Positions 1 to 12,054 of a DNA stretch of 64,000 nucleotides are shown one piece after another (position 1 is the first letter of the stretch; every line of letters starts with the position of its first letter). The translations under genes and the position numbers were made by a program. The stretch spans positions 77,304,231 through 77,368,230 of the forward strand of contig NC_133647.1 of NCBI RefSeq assembly GCF_009905375.1, written 5' to 3'. The notes under the pieces were generated by a model. It was not told the DNA's origin. It searched no databases and worked only from the letters and a program-made list of their open reading frames with translations. The DNA is from Apium graveolens (taxonomy: Eukaryota > Streptophyta > Magnoliopsida > Apiales > Apiaceae).

Positions 1-148
1 TATAATAATAAATTCACAAAGATAATAAGAACTCTTGCCAAGTTCATGGTCGGACTACTTAAAGTAGTGCTGACAGTTAAAACCCTTACGGGAACCCTTA
101 TAAGTATCATGATAGTAACTTAGCTCGTTTAATGTGTAGGCGCCTGAG
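1..148 (+). other. C1 leader between 5' LTR and pre-gag ORF
   Basis: Non-coding leader. I see no primer binding site in it, so the LTR/PBS boundary lies further left. A methionine codon at 149 opens the pre-gag ORF. Confidence 0.6.
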
Positions 149-826
149 ATGGAGGACCCCGAGATGTTCGAGCGTGAGCATGATGAGGCATTGCTAGATG
201 TTGAGGATCAGGAGGAGCCTGAGATGGAGGAGGATGAGGAGGACCCCTCAGAGGAGTCAGAGACGGAGGTCATTGCTATTTCAGATGAGGAGGACCCGGA
301 TGAGGTCCCAGTAGCTGAGGAGCGTGTTGGACCTATGGTAGTGTATGCTGGTATCCCTTTACCCACACTTCCGGTGGTCAGAGCCCCTACCCCTCCACCA
401 CTATCTTGGATTCCCGATGATGACAGCTCAGAGACCCATACTTCCGAGCCTAGGCAGACCGAGGAGGCACCCTCAGCGGCTCCGGATTCACCACCTCTTG
501 ACCCTGCCCAGAGGCAGTCTTCGTTAGCTCATGGATATGTTCAGGATGTTTTGAGGACCCGAGTGGCTGTTGCCGAGGCCCGACTGGATGAGGCCAGGAG
601 GGAGTTGGATGCAGAGAGGGCGGGTAGGCGTACCTGAGCTTATGAGACCAGGGCTTCTATACCCCGATCCTTGAGGAGGGAGCTTACGGGGATAGAGCTC
701 ACGTCCCGAGCGAGACTCAGATCTCTCCAGGGGGACAGGCATGGTAGGATCTCCAGGCGGCAGGCCGACTATATCTTCCGTCGTGCGATGGAAAGGGTTT
801 GGGAGCTGACCCGTTCCGGTGTGTGA
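149..826 (+). pseudogene. Pre-gag extra ORF of C1 (one internal stop)
   Basis: A reading frame upstream of gag, opening at ATG 149. It runs to TGA 635-637 and continues in the same frame without another stop to TGA 824-826, 225 codons in all. Residues 1-60 are strongly acidic (Glu/Asp runs), the middle is Pro/Ser/Thr-rich, and the C-terminal third is Arg-rich and probably helical (alternating Arg/Glu/Ala). I do not recognise the product. The minus-strand chromovirus C2 has an acidic ORF in the same place that ends with a similar tail (Arg-x-x-Leu-Thr-Arg-Ser, then stop), which argues for real coding. It could act as an accessory protein of the element or as a translated upstream ORF; neither is shown. 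Confidence 0.6.
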
Positions 827-1237
827 TTCAGGATTGATGATGGAATAGTCTAGTTGTCTAGTTAGCCGAGGCCTTAGTAAGAGCCAATTTTCCGGGATAG
901 TTGACTTGTATATAGCATCCCTTTTTCTGACTAGACAGATAGACTCTTGTGTATCACTTTTGGGACAGATGACTGTAGCACTGTTGTACTTTTGACCAGA
1001 TCAAACTATGTATTCTCGCATTATGTATATATTTGTTTCCTTTCAGTTCAGTTCCATAGTGACGGGATCACTGTTTTATTATTATTATTACTGCACTTCG
1101 TATTAGAACTTTCTTAAAATAATAGAACTGCGTTATACGTTCTCCCCATTATAAGAGCTGTGCAAGGCACAATGTTGTATATGATTGTGACCTAACGTTG
1201 AATTTTCCCAATAATTGTTTTTATTATTATCAGAATC
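827..1237 (+). other. C1 spacer between pre-gag ORF and gag
   Basis: About 410 bp without a supported gene. It is rich in stop codons in all frames and AT-rich near gag. I see no further structure. Confidence 0.5.
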
Positions 1238-4200
1238 ATGCCGCCAAGAAAGATTGGAACTAGGGCGAACCCTAGGTCTGAGGACCAGGGAAGCCATAAT
1301 CAGGACAATAGAAACCAAGAACACAGTGAAGAGGAAGATGAGGATTATGTGGAACAGGATGACTCCCTGTATGAAGAAGAAGAGGAAACATATGATGTTG
1401 AGGGATTTGAGATAGAGGCTGAAGAAGGAGAAACCGAGGTTGAGCAACCAGTACCAAACCCAGGCATGGATCCCATGGGTCAGTTTATGCAACTCCTAAG
1501 GCAGAATTTAGAACGTCAACCCAACCCACCCCCTCAAGGAAGTAACAATGCAGTGGCAAACTCTTTCAGGGCTTTTAAGTCCCTTAAGCCCCCTGAGTTC
1601 CACGGATCAGCCGACCCAGTTGAGGCAAGGGCATGGTTAAAGGAAATGGAGAAATCTTTTGAGATTTTGAGTATCGATGAGGCACAGAAAACTGTATTTG
1701 CTACCTACCTTCTGAAAGGAGAAGCTAACTACTGGTGGGAGGCCAAGAAAAACATGGAGACAGATGCTATAATAACCTGGGAGAGATTTAGTCAGTTGTT
1801 TCTGGGAAAGTATTTCCCGAGGTTTATGGAAAACCAGATGGAGCTCAAGTTCTTGGAGCTAAAGCAGAATAACTTGTCTGTAGCAGAGTACGAAGCGAAA
1901 TTTACTGAGTTATCAAGGTTTGTGCCGGAGTTTGTAAGCACTGAGGAAAAGAAAGCTAGGAGGTTTCAGCAGGGACTGAAACCATGGATTCAGAATAGGG
2001 TGGCAATCCTTGAGCTTACGGACTATGCCACTCTGGTGCAAAAGGCAACGATTGTAGAAGTTGGAAGTGAACAGATGCAGAAGGAAAGAGAGGAGAAAGG
2101 AATAAAGAGGAAAAGTATGAGCATGGGTGGAGGTTCCGCAGGAAGGAGCTTCCCAACTAGATTTAATCGAGGAACAGTGTCCCTACCAGGAAGGAACACT
2201 GGGTTTAAGCGGCCAATGAGTGTGAGTGTGAGCCAGGGCGGCCAGAAGTCAAGAATGTCCTATTCCAACCAATCTCGACCCCCATTGCCAGCCTGTAACA
2301 TATGTGGAAGGAATCACACTGGGGAGTGTAAAGGAAGGCCAGTAACCTGTTTTAAGTGCGGTCGGGAGGGCCACTATTCAAATAAGTGCCCATCATTAAC
2401 CCCTGCCGTCGTTCCACCCACAAATTATCATCAGTGTGGACGCTCGGGTCATTGGAAGAAGGAATGCCCAATGAACAAACCAGCAGCTTCGGGAGCAAGC
2501 AGGGCTGCTTCTAATAAGCCACCTACTGCGAGGACTTTCAACATGACAGTCCAGGATGCTATGAAAGATTCAGATGTGATAGCAGGTACCCTTTCTCTAA
2601 ATTCAGTCAGTGCAAATGTTTTATTTGATTCGGGAGCAACTAAATCTTTTATATCAAAGGACTTTGCGCGTAAGTTAAGACTTAAGGCTAAACCCTTGAT
2701 AGAACCCTTACAAGTAGAAATAGCCAATCATGAAATTATTCCTGTTAACCAGATTCACCCCGCCTGTGAGATAGGCATAGGGGAGCAATCTTTCAGTGTT
2801 GATCTGATTCCTTTTAAATTAGAGGAGTTTGATGTAATTTTGGGAATGGACTGGCTATCTAGCAACGATGCTCAGATAGACTGTAAAGGGAAGAAAGTTA
2901 AGTTAAATATCCCCGAGAAGAAAGAAGTTATATTTAAAGGAAAGAGGCAGACGCAGAAATTTTTGACCATGGCTCAGGCCAAAAGGATGCTACGAAAAGG
3001 AAGTGAGGCCTACCTAGCCTATGTGGTGGACACGCAGAAGGAAGTGCCCAACTTACAAGATATTCCAGTAGTCAACGAATTTGAAGATGTATTCCCCCAA
3101 GACCTTCCGGGATTACCACCCGATAGAGTGATTGAATTTGCTATTGAGTTGGCCCCAGGGACGGCGCCAGTTTCAAAAGCACCTTACCGGTTAGCCCCGT
3201 TAGAAATGAAGGAATTAGCTATCCAATTGCAGGAACTCTTGGATAAGGGTATGATAAGACCCAGTGTGTCTCCGTGGGGAGCACCAGTTTTATTTGTTAA
3301 AAAGAAAGATGGGAGCATGAGGTTGTGCATAGACTATCGAGAGTTGAACAAGCTAACCATAAAAAACAGGTACCCATTACCTAGAATAGACGATCTGTTC
3401 GACCAGCTAAAGGATGCTGTTTATTTTTCCAAGATCGACCTGAGAACTGGATATCACCAACTAAAGATTAAACCTGAAGATATTTCCAAGACAGCGTTCC
3501 GTACCAGGTATGGGCATTATGAGTTCTTGGTAATGTCCTTTGGACTAACCAACGCCCCAGCGGCTTTCATGGATTTAATGAATAGAGTATTTAAGAAGTA
3601 CTTGGACAAGTGTGTGATAGTTTTTATCGATGATATTTTGATCTACTCAAGGACTGAGGCAGAACATGCAGAGCATTTGAGGATAGCTCTAGGGATACTC
3701 AGAGAGGAGCAGTTATATGCCAAATTCTCGAAGTGTGAATTCTGGCGGAATGAAGTACAGTTTTTAGGACATGTGATCAATAAAGAAGGAGTATTGGTCG
3801 ACCCCTCCAAGATAGAGGCGGTCTCAAATTGGGAAAGGCCAACCACACCCACAGAGGTGAGGAGTTTCATAGGATTGGCCGGCTACTATCGTAGATTTGT
3901 ACAGGACTTTGCGAAGATCGCAGCCCCTTTGACACGACTTACTCGTAAGACAGAGAAGTTTGAATGGACGGAGAAATGCGAGAACAGTTTTCAGGAATTA
4001 AAGAAAAGGTTGATAACGGCTCCGGTATTGGCATTGCCGGATGGAAAAGGAGATTTTGTGATATATAGTGACGCGTCGCACAAAGGATTAGGGTGTGTGC
4101 TTATGCAGCACGGTAAAGTTATTGCGTATGCGTCGAGACAATTGAAGGAATACGAGGTTAGATATCCTACTCATGACCTTGAGCTCGCAGCAATAGTATT

Positions 4201-5947
4201 TGCTTTAAAAATTTGGAGGCACTACTTGTATGGAGAGAAGTGCGAGATTTTCACAGACCATAAGAGCCTCAAGTACATATTTACGCAGAAAGAGCTCAAC
4301 ATGCGCCAGAGGAGATGGTTAGAACTAATCAAGGACTACGATTGTGAGATTCTCTATCATCCAGGGAAAGCCAATGTGGTGGCTGATGCCCTTAGTAGAA
4401 AGGAAAGACTCAGAATGATAACGACTTCGGAAGAGTTGATAAGGGATTTTGAGAAAATGGAAATAGAAGTAAAGGTAACCGGAACCGGAACTGAAAAGCT
4501 TTTTGAGATCTCAATGCAGCCAGAGTTATTGGAAAAGATCAGATTGTGCCAAGAGAAAATAATGAATGAAGACAGAAAGTCAATGACTGGAGAGGAGATC
4601 CATACTGAGAAAGATGATAAAGGGATAATGAGGTACTCCTACCGAATTTGGGTTCCGAATGTTCAAGAACTTAAAGATGAGATTTTGGATGAAAGCCATA
4701 GTTCAAGGTATTCCATTCACCCGGGAAGTACCAAGATGTATAGGGATTTGAAGGAATATTACTGGTGACCCAACATGAAGAGGGACGTAGCAGAATGGGT
4801 AAACAAGTGTTTGACTTGCCAAAGAGTAAAGGCAGAGCACCAGAGACCCAGTGGACTTTTGCGACCCCTGGAGATTCCCGAATGGAAATGGGAACAGATA
4901 GCGATGGATTTTGTTGTAGGCTTGCCAAGGACGAAAGCCAATCACGACGCCATTTGGGTAATCATAGACCGACTGACAAAGTCAGCTCATTTCATTCCTA
5001 TCAACGAGAGATACACAGTCAATAGACTGGTGGACATTTACCTTAAGGAAATAGTAACGCGACATGGAGTCCCAGCGTCCATTGTCTCAGACCGAGACCC
5101 AAGGTTCAACTCCAGATTTTGGAGGAGCTTTCAGGAATGTGCGGGGACCAAGTTAAATATGAGTACCGCGTACCATCCCCAAACGGATGGACAGAGTGAA
5201 AGGACCATCCAGACACTAGAGGATATGTTGAGAGTCTGTGCAATAGACCTTAAAGGAAGTTGGGATGATCACCTGCCGTTGATCGAGTTTTCTTATAACA
5301 ATAGCTTTCATGCTAGCATCGGAATGCCGCCTTATGAGGCCTTGTACGGAAGAAGGTGTCGATCTCCCTTATACTGGGATGAAGTAGGAGAGCAGAAGAT
5401 GCTCGGACCCGAAGTGGTCCAAAGGACCAAAGATATAGTGGATCTTATCAGAGGGCGACTTGTAGCAGCCCAAGACAGACAAAAGAAATATGCAGACCTA
5501 GCCCGAAAGGACAAGGAATATGAAGTAGGGGACTTAGTACTGTTGAAAGTATCCCCTTGGAAGGGATTAATGAGGTTCGGAAAGAAAGGAAAACTAAGCC
5601 CAAGATACATTGGACCTTTCGAGATATTAAGACGGATTGGAAAGTTAGCTTACGAGCTAGCCCTACCCCCTAATTTGCAACAAGTTCATAATGTGTTCCA
5701 TGTGTCAATGCTAAGGAGGTATCATCGGGATGCCAGGCACATAGTGGAGTACGAGCAGGTGGATATGCAGCCAGATCTAACTTACGTGGAGAAGCCAGTA
5801 AGGATTATGGATAAGAAGGAGCAGGTGCTTCGGAGCAAAGTGATCAAGCTAGTCAGAGTACTATGGCAGAATCATAATGTGGAAGAATCAACTTGGGAAC
5901 TAGAGAGCACAATGCTAGAAAAGTACCCCCATTTGTTTTCTGTTTGA
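1238..5947 (+). pseudogene. C1 gag-pol polyprotein, one in-frame stop
   Basis: Single-frame gag-pol of about 1,569 codons, opening at ATG 1238 (MPPRKIGTR). Domains in order: retrotransposon gag domain (residues ~105-260); zinc-knuckle region (~353-410; one full CX2CX4HX4C knuckle, [14 protein letters not shown], with degenerate ones on each side); aspartic protease with DSGA at ~464; reverse transcriptase with FIDD at 797-799; RNase H; integrase with HHCC zinc finger, D,D,E core, GPY/F region (KLSPRYIGPF); and a C-terminal chromodomain (WELESTMLEKYPHLF). The frame is broken only by TGA at 4766-4768, in the integrase zinc-finger region just after a Trp codon; the same frame then runs to TGA 5945-5947. 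The change fits a G-to-A transition. The chromodomain suggests targeting to heterochromatin. The copy is nearly intact but should not give full-length Pol without readthrough. Confidence 0.95.
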
Positions 5948-5967
5948 TTCCGGGACGGAATCCTTTT

Positions 5968-5979
5968 AAGGAGGGGAGA
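5968..5979 (+). promoter_or_regulatory. C1 polypurine tract
   Basis: AAGGAGGGGAGA directly before the TG of the 3' LTR. It is the expected primer for plus-strand DNA synthesis. Confidence 0.85.
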
Positions 5980-5980
5980 C

Positions 5981-8900
5981 TGTAATAACCCCAAAATTTT
6001 TCAACTTTTTGTAACCCTTGTGAATAGTGTTTTAGCTGAATGAGAAAACTTTTCACGCCACACTATGTAGGGGTTCTGTTATGGATATTCTGGGATATTA
6101 TTAGTACTCTATGAAGTATATAAGTGTATGTAAATATCGTCAGAATCCAATTCCGAACACTTTGGTTTTTCCCGGAAATCCACAAGATACGGAGAGAATT
6201 GAGTATAAGGTAACAGGATAAAAAGGATTTAAATTAAAGGATTATGATAGAGGATCATAAAAAGGAATATAATGTATTGAGAAAGGTTAAGGGAACCTAA
6301 GTAATAAGATCCCGGGTATGATCCTTCAAACGATAAACGAGAACGAAAGTTAAGCGAACCGTATAACATATCAGCGGTCATTAGGCAAACGATTAGGAAG
6401 TTAATCAAAGGGATTAATGGGAATGATGTCATCCAACCAATAGAAAGAAGACAAGGAAGGAAGGATGACATCATGTGGATGAGGTAAGCATGACATGGGA
6501 AGGAAGGAGGTGTGGTTGAATAAGGACCACACAAATTCAAGGGCAAGGTAGTAATTTGCTAAATCAAATACAAATCAAGCCAACCAAGCTAGCAAAATCA
6601 TTTCATCAAAAAATCAAAAACAACCAAGGCATTTTTTCTTCATCTTAGCTCTCGGCTTTTTACTTTTTTTAAAGGCAAGATTTTTCAAAATCAAGATCCA
6701 AGCATCCTAAATTGGTAAGAAAATTCCCTAATCATCTTTATGCTTAGTTATGGCTATATCATGAGTTTAAGCCATTAATTCTTTCTCTAACTTCTTCATT
6801 TAATCAAAGAAGAAGACAATGAATAGTGTTTTCAAGTTTTTAACTTGAACTTTTTCTTGTTTTCTTGAAGATCCAAGCTTTCCTAAGGCTTCTCAAAGCT
6901 TCTTAAGGCTTCCTAGCTCCACCCACCACTTCAAGGAAGGTATACCATTTCCAAACCCTAGGTTCATATATATTATAAGGTGATTTTGAGTAGTGGGTTG
7001 ATATTGTATCTTGTTGTTATGATTTAGAGTTTGAGATTTGGTATGGTAGTGAATGGAATGGTAATTATTGTGGTTTTGATTTAAAAGAACTTAAGAATGA
7101 TTAAAGTTAAGTTTAAGCATAAGTATGAAAGATTAAATTGAATTGGTTGGGGTGGTTATGATGTGATAAGGATGGAGGATGGTTGTATGTTGGATTTGAG
7201 GTTGATTTGGGTTGATTGTGGATGGTTTAAAAATTGGAAATCGCGTAAACATAAGCCGTCGTAACGTCCGATTTTCTTTGGACTGTTTTTGTGCATAGCA
7301 TTAGGACCCGAGAACCCCCTGCTAGATTGTGACCACTGCCATGTTTAGATAGCTCATGTTACGAGCTTCGTTTTGATATGTAGTTCGTTCGATTCCGATT
7401 TACGGTTTAGGAGAAACGACCGTTTCAGGTAACGGCATTTCGCGAACGAAACTTTTTCCCTCGCCTTACTTTGGAATGTAGGTTAGAGACCAAAAAGGGT
7501 TATTTAATGTGTGAAACATTTATGGTAAGTGTGTTAGGCAGTTGGTAAGTCATTCGCGAAGGAATCGCTTTAAAACTCGTAAGGGTTAAATTATTAAAAA
7601 TGGTGGAGCCGAGGGTACCCGAGTGACTTAAGCAAATCAGTGAGCGCAAAACAAGCGTTAGAGTCTAAGTTAGTTATAGTATAGATTTACAAGTGATTTT
7701 GGTTTAATTCCAACTTACTTGTTGTTTATAGGTTATCAGACTCATCCCGAGCCTTTCTCACCCCCAAGTCGCTCAGGCAAGTATTCTATCCGTTATACTG
7801 TTGTTGTGATGAATACACTTGTATATGCATTATCTTGCGATAGATGCATGTTGGTTATTTAGCAAATTCTTGCGATATATTGTAGCATGTGATATGGTAC
7901 ATATGCATGCCTGTTTCATATTCTTGAAATATATATCTGTTGGTTCAGTTGATAATACCTATGCTAGAGAATAGCGGTAATTTGCATATACCCTTAGTAT
8001 AGGGACCCAAAGGTGAAAACATTTTCTAAAACCGGGAGTTGAGGATCCCGAGTAGATTTTATATATATATATATATGGTTATATATATGGTTATAGTTTT
8101 CAAAACTATTAATCGAATAAGGTTTATTCGATAACTTTATTTTATTAATGAATATTATCTTGAATATTCATTCGAGGACTTATGACTCCTTTATATTATT
8201 CATTGAATATTACTTGGATATTCATTTGAGGATGTATGACTCCTTTATTTATTTATTGAATATTATTTCGAATATTCATTCGAGGGCTTATGACTCAGTT
8301 TATATTATTTAATGAATATTATTTGAATATTCATTTGAGGATCTATGACTCCGATTATGTGCTGTAATATATTCTTTATTTTATTAAAGATTAAGGTGTT
8401 AATAATCAAACTTATTTTCGATTATTCAAATAAAGATAATACTTTCATATAAGTATATCTTTGGTTATTTAATGTTTATTTCAAGTATAAGTTTTAATAC
8501 TTCTACTTCAATTATTTTTATAAAGATTATTCTTTATGGGAATATTATTTAATTAATAATATTCAGATATTTTCTAATATTCTGGGGACTGATTTACTTC
8601 ATTAAATCAGCTTTACTCCAAACACTCTTTAAAGTGTTTTCGAGTCTTCAAAATGATTTTTTTAAAGTCAGAGCGGATCCCAAAACTCATTTTTATATTT
8701 AAGATCTTCCTTTTTAAGGGGATTTAAATACTCGCTCAAAACCTGGGGAATCCGGCTCTGTGGTGTATTTTATATTCGCAACGAGGTTGCAGTTTTGGTA
8801 AATGAATTGATTACTTGCCCAACGTTCGGGAAGTAAGCCCATCTAATTGAGTCGGCATAAGCGACAGGCCGGGGTACGGTCTATTATTGTGTAAGTGGCT

Positions 8901-9917
8901 GGGTGGCAGTCCATCAACGCGTGAGGGGCCGGGGTACGGTCTAGCGCGAGGTCCTAATGCGGCCAGGGTGATGACCGGTGAGGAATTCATCCATCTACAG
9001 TAGAAAAGGTTACTTATTGGTATCTTTGCCTGATCAGCGAGATATCGGGTTTATGCCAAAATTCTTTTCCTTTCCAAAATTCATTGGATGTTTCAAACTC
9101 TGTTCATACTTTACATAACAGAGGTTTCAGGAAATGTTGAAAGGGGTATATATATGTGGTTATATATATATCGGGACTAAATAAAGTATCTCATAACTTT
9201 TTCATTCAATAATCTTTCAAAGATTGAATCTATTCAAGTCTTAACTTGTGGTCTCATCTATGGGATGTTTTTCTTAAAACCTATAATACTTTGAACGGTG
9301 GCAGTTCAAGTAGCTTTAGATATGATATAAGTGTGGTGAAGTATTGGTAACTTCATTCCTTGTTTTTACTTATATCTAGTAAGTAATTATCTTGCATATG
9401 ATAGAGATGCTATCAAGTATCCATTTAGATACTTATATTATTGTTATCACTATACATATTATCTTGCGAGCTGTAAGGCTCACTCTTGCTTTATTTCTTC
9501 ATCACACAACAACAGTTAGGAGAGATGGCCAGACTCCAGCAGACCCAGCGCAAGCGCGTGGGAAGCGCCCCGCGTCTTCCCGATGATGTTGTGGCTGCTA
9601 TAGCTGCAGAGGTAGATCCCTTGTAGTTCAGACCATCTACTTTTGAGAATCAAATTATGTATAATTATAATTTGTGGCAGATAATGGCAATTAACTGTAA
9701 ATTATCAAGTAATCATTTTGGGTTGTAATAATTTTAAATTGTGGATTCAAAGACTTGTACTTATTTCAATTTCATCTCTGAGACTATAACGGGTTGTGGT
9801 GTGTGTTAGTGTGGGGTCACAGTATGAGGTTATTTATTATTAATTAAGTGAAGTGATATCGTGGAAAGAAAGACCGTGACAACCCGGATCCCCGACCCCG
9901 GATCTGGGGGTGTTACA
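5981..9917 (+). repeat. C1 3' LTR (3,937 bp)
   Basis: Starts TGTAATAACCCC right after the PPT and ends GGGGGTGTTACA, nearly perfect inverted termini. At 9918 the sequence changes to coding sequence of the Tat antisense ORF. Inside are AT-rich blocks, a four-unit ~54-bp tandem repeat (8143-8353), and two copies of GGGGTACGGTCT 60 bp apart (8871 and 8931). No gene is supported within it. Confidence 0.88.
8143..8353 (+). repeat. 54-bp tandem repeat, four copies, in C1 LTR
   Basis: Four degenerate units of 54-55 bp, each with an inverted AATATT...AATATTCATT core, then GAGG and TATGACTC. The TATGACTC words begin at 8181, 8235, 8289 and 8344. TGACTC is the core of GCN4/bZIP-type sites, but a regulatory role is inference. 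Confidence 0.8.
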
Positions 9918-9919
9918 GG

Positions 9920-11280
9920 CAAGCAGCTCTCGCGATGGTTTACGCCTTCTGTGAGGCACTCGGGACGCAATGGACCCGGGACACATTTAATAACAATGAA
10001 AATATGCATGTTGCCGGCTGTAAGTCTTTTGCCCTAGCTTTATTTTCTTGCTCTAACTTTTTATTGTTTTCTTGTATCCGGGACTGACATTTTGTTGTTT
10101 CCTTTTCAGGTATTCTGAAGCTCATCCCCTACCCTCCGAACATGTCTACACAACTCAAAGATTTGGCTGTCAAGTGCTGAAGGATTGGAGGCCTGACAAG
10201 TATGGATGTCGGGAAGAAGAAGGTTGGTGAGGGCGAAGATGCAGCCCAGAAGGCGGCACCGACTCGGCCGGGGAGGACCACGATTGTTATCAATGAACCT
10301 CGAGCTGAGGACGTGCGGCAGGGGGATGTGACGAGGGTCCCAGTGCCCCAGAAGAGGAAGGGTGCCCCTGCAGGTCCCAGGGAGAAAGGAGGAGAGGGTT
10401 CCGAGGGCCATGTTTCCAAGAAGGTTGCCGTTGAAATGGCCCCGGATACCCCGGAGACTCTGAAGGACTTGCTGGCTAGCTTCACTCAGGAGACTCGCCG
10501 GAGGGAGCTCTTTGAAAATTATGCCAGTACTACAGAAAGGAAGAAATACAGGAAAGAGCCCCTCGATGACTTCCTGGTCGGACTTCAGGAGGAGATTACC
10601 GCTGTAAGTTTTTCTTTGTAATACTTTGATTTTGCACTTGCCTTTTTCCTGTATCTGTATCGTCTAAACCTGATGTGTAATAATTTGAGGCTAACTCCCG
10701 GGTTGCTGGATTGGTTTGCATAACCCGGAGCTTGCAGGCGAAGGCTGATGCTGCCGAGGTTTATAAAACCGAAACCAAGAAGCTGTCCCGGGAGATCAAG
10801 GACTTGAAGGAGGCTAATGCGAAGGAGGCTGTAGCTCATAAGAAGATTCTGGATGAAATTTGGGAGAGGCAGGACCGGGCCGAGGCTTCCGTCCGGGAAA
10901 TGAGGGCGGAAAAAAATAAGCTGAAGGATGATCTTGCCGCCCGGCCCACTCCCGAAGAGGTCCTGGCTGGGTTCCGGGGTACTCCGGCGTATTTTGAGGA
11001 GTTAAACGATAAGGCGCTGGAGAAGATCAAGATTTGCTGGAGGGTCTCTTCCAAATATCTCGTCGAGAATCCTCAGGGTACGATTGATGTCTTCCTTGAG
11101 AAGTACATCAAGGAAGATACCCGATTGGAGCAGGAAGCAGAAGCCATCTTGGCAAGGGAGTCCGGGGTTGAACCCTCCGGCGGCGCCGTTCCTGTCCCCG
11201 ATTCACCTCTCGCCCAGCAGCCTCCGCTCCCGAAAGATGATCCTGAGCAGCCCCCCTCTCCTCCAGCAGCTGAATCTTGA
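9920..11280 (+). pseudogene. Antisense extra ORF (aORF) of the Tat element, with two introns
   Basis: Runs opposite to Tat gag-pol. Three coding blocks join through good plant splice sites: exon 9920-10019 (5' end cut off by C1), intron 10020-10109 (GTAAGT...TTTTCAG), exon 10110-10603, intron 10604-10737 (GTAAGT...TTGCAG), exon 10738-11280 ending TGA. Frames join at both junctions. One in-frame TGA at 10178-10180 breaks exon 2. Exon 2 is Lys/Arg/Pro-rich. Exon 3 is a long charged coiled coil (about residues 1-75 of the exon) followed by a block with FRGTPAYFEELNDKALEKI and a Pro-rich, acidic tail. Antisense ORFs of this kind are known from Tat-lineage elements; their function is unknown. A host-derived gene fragment is an alternative origin. 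Confidence 0.75.
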
Positions 11281-11526
11281 AGACTTTGCCATTTTTTGGC
11301 ATGTAATTTCCATTTCCTGTTTTTTAAGTATTGTCTGAACTTAGCCTTTTGGCTATTTTAATCTCGTTTGTAACTTGGATGATTTTGATTTACCCCCCGG
11401 GGTGTGTTTCCCCGGGGTAGTTTAATGTAGTTGTGTTCTTCCTTCTTTTCACTCATTATATTGATTTGCATACAAGAATTATTAACTTTTGCGCAATTTT
11501 TCCAAGTAAACGTTTTACTTTAATTA
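11281..11526 (+). other. Non-coding region after the aORF
   Basis: AT-rich DNA between the aORF stop and the 70-bp repeats. It probably serves as the aORF 3' UTR and as part of the Tat pol-to-LTR spacer. It contains a short palindromic CCCCGGGG cluster (11395-11420). Confidence 0.5.
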
Positions 11527-11877
11527 ACCCCGGGGAGGGATAAACTTCTAAATTATGGAGATTCTTCCAAGCACACATGGGTTGTATTTTTATATGACCC
11601 CGGGCAGAGGTAAAATTTTCAACTTATAAAAATTTTCTAAGTACTCATGGGCTGAGTTTTTTTTATGACCCCGGGCAGGGGTAAAATTTCTAATTCATAG
11701 AAATTTTCTAAGTACACATCGGCTGTATTTTTTTTATGACCCCGGGCAGGGGTAAAATTTCCAATTCATAGAAATTTCTAAGTACACATGGGCTGTGTTT
11801 ATTTTATGACCCCGGACAGGGGTAAAATTTCCAATTCATAGAAATTTCTAAGTACACATGGGCTGTGTTTATTTAAA
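11527..11877 (+). repeat. 70-bp tandem repeat, five copies
   Basis: Five units of 70-71 bp starting at 11527, 11597, 11668, 11739 and 11809. Each begins ACCCCGG, continues with GGTAAAATTT and AAATTTCTAAGTACACATGGGCTG, and ends in a T-rich stretch. The last two or three copies are nearly identical, the first is the most diverged. It lies in the pol-to-LTR spacer of the Tat element, where such arrays are common. Confidence 0.88.
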
Positions 11878-12054
11878 TTTGATGGCAAATAAAGAAGCAA
11901 CATAATGAAATTGATTCAAGCTATGAGGCACTTAAAGTAGAGTTTTTCATTTAAATTGAAAGCAAAAATTACATTCCGGGTGAATGAGAATAATATTTAC
12001 ATCAAAATATCACAGTATAAATGTAAGAATTTTCCCAGAATGTGCACCTTTCTC

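Larger units (their letters stand above)
1..9917 (+). mobile_element. Chromovirus C1 (Ty3/gypsy, Tekay-like), 5' LTR outside window
   Basis: Order on the plus strand: leader, pre-gag ORF, gag-pol with a C-terminal chromodomain, PPT, 3' LTR. The 5' LTR and primer binding site lie left of the window. The chromodomain after the integrase and the long LTR (3.9 kb) point to the Tekay/Del group of plant chromoviruses. The element is inserted in the antisense ORF of the Tat element that resumes at 9918, so its target duplication cannot be checked here. One stop codon breaks gag-pol, so the copy looks young. Confidence 0.93.
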
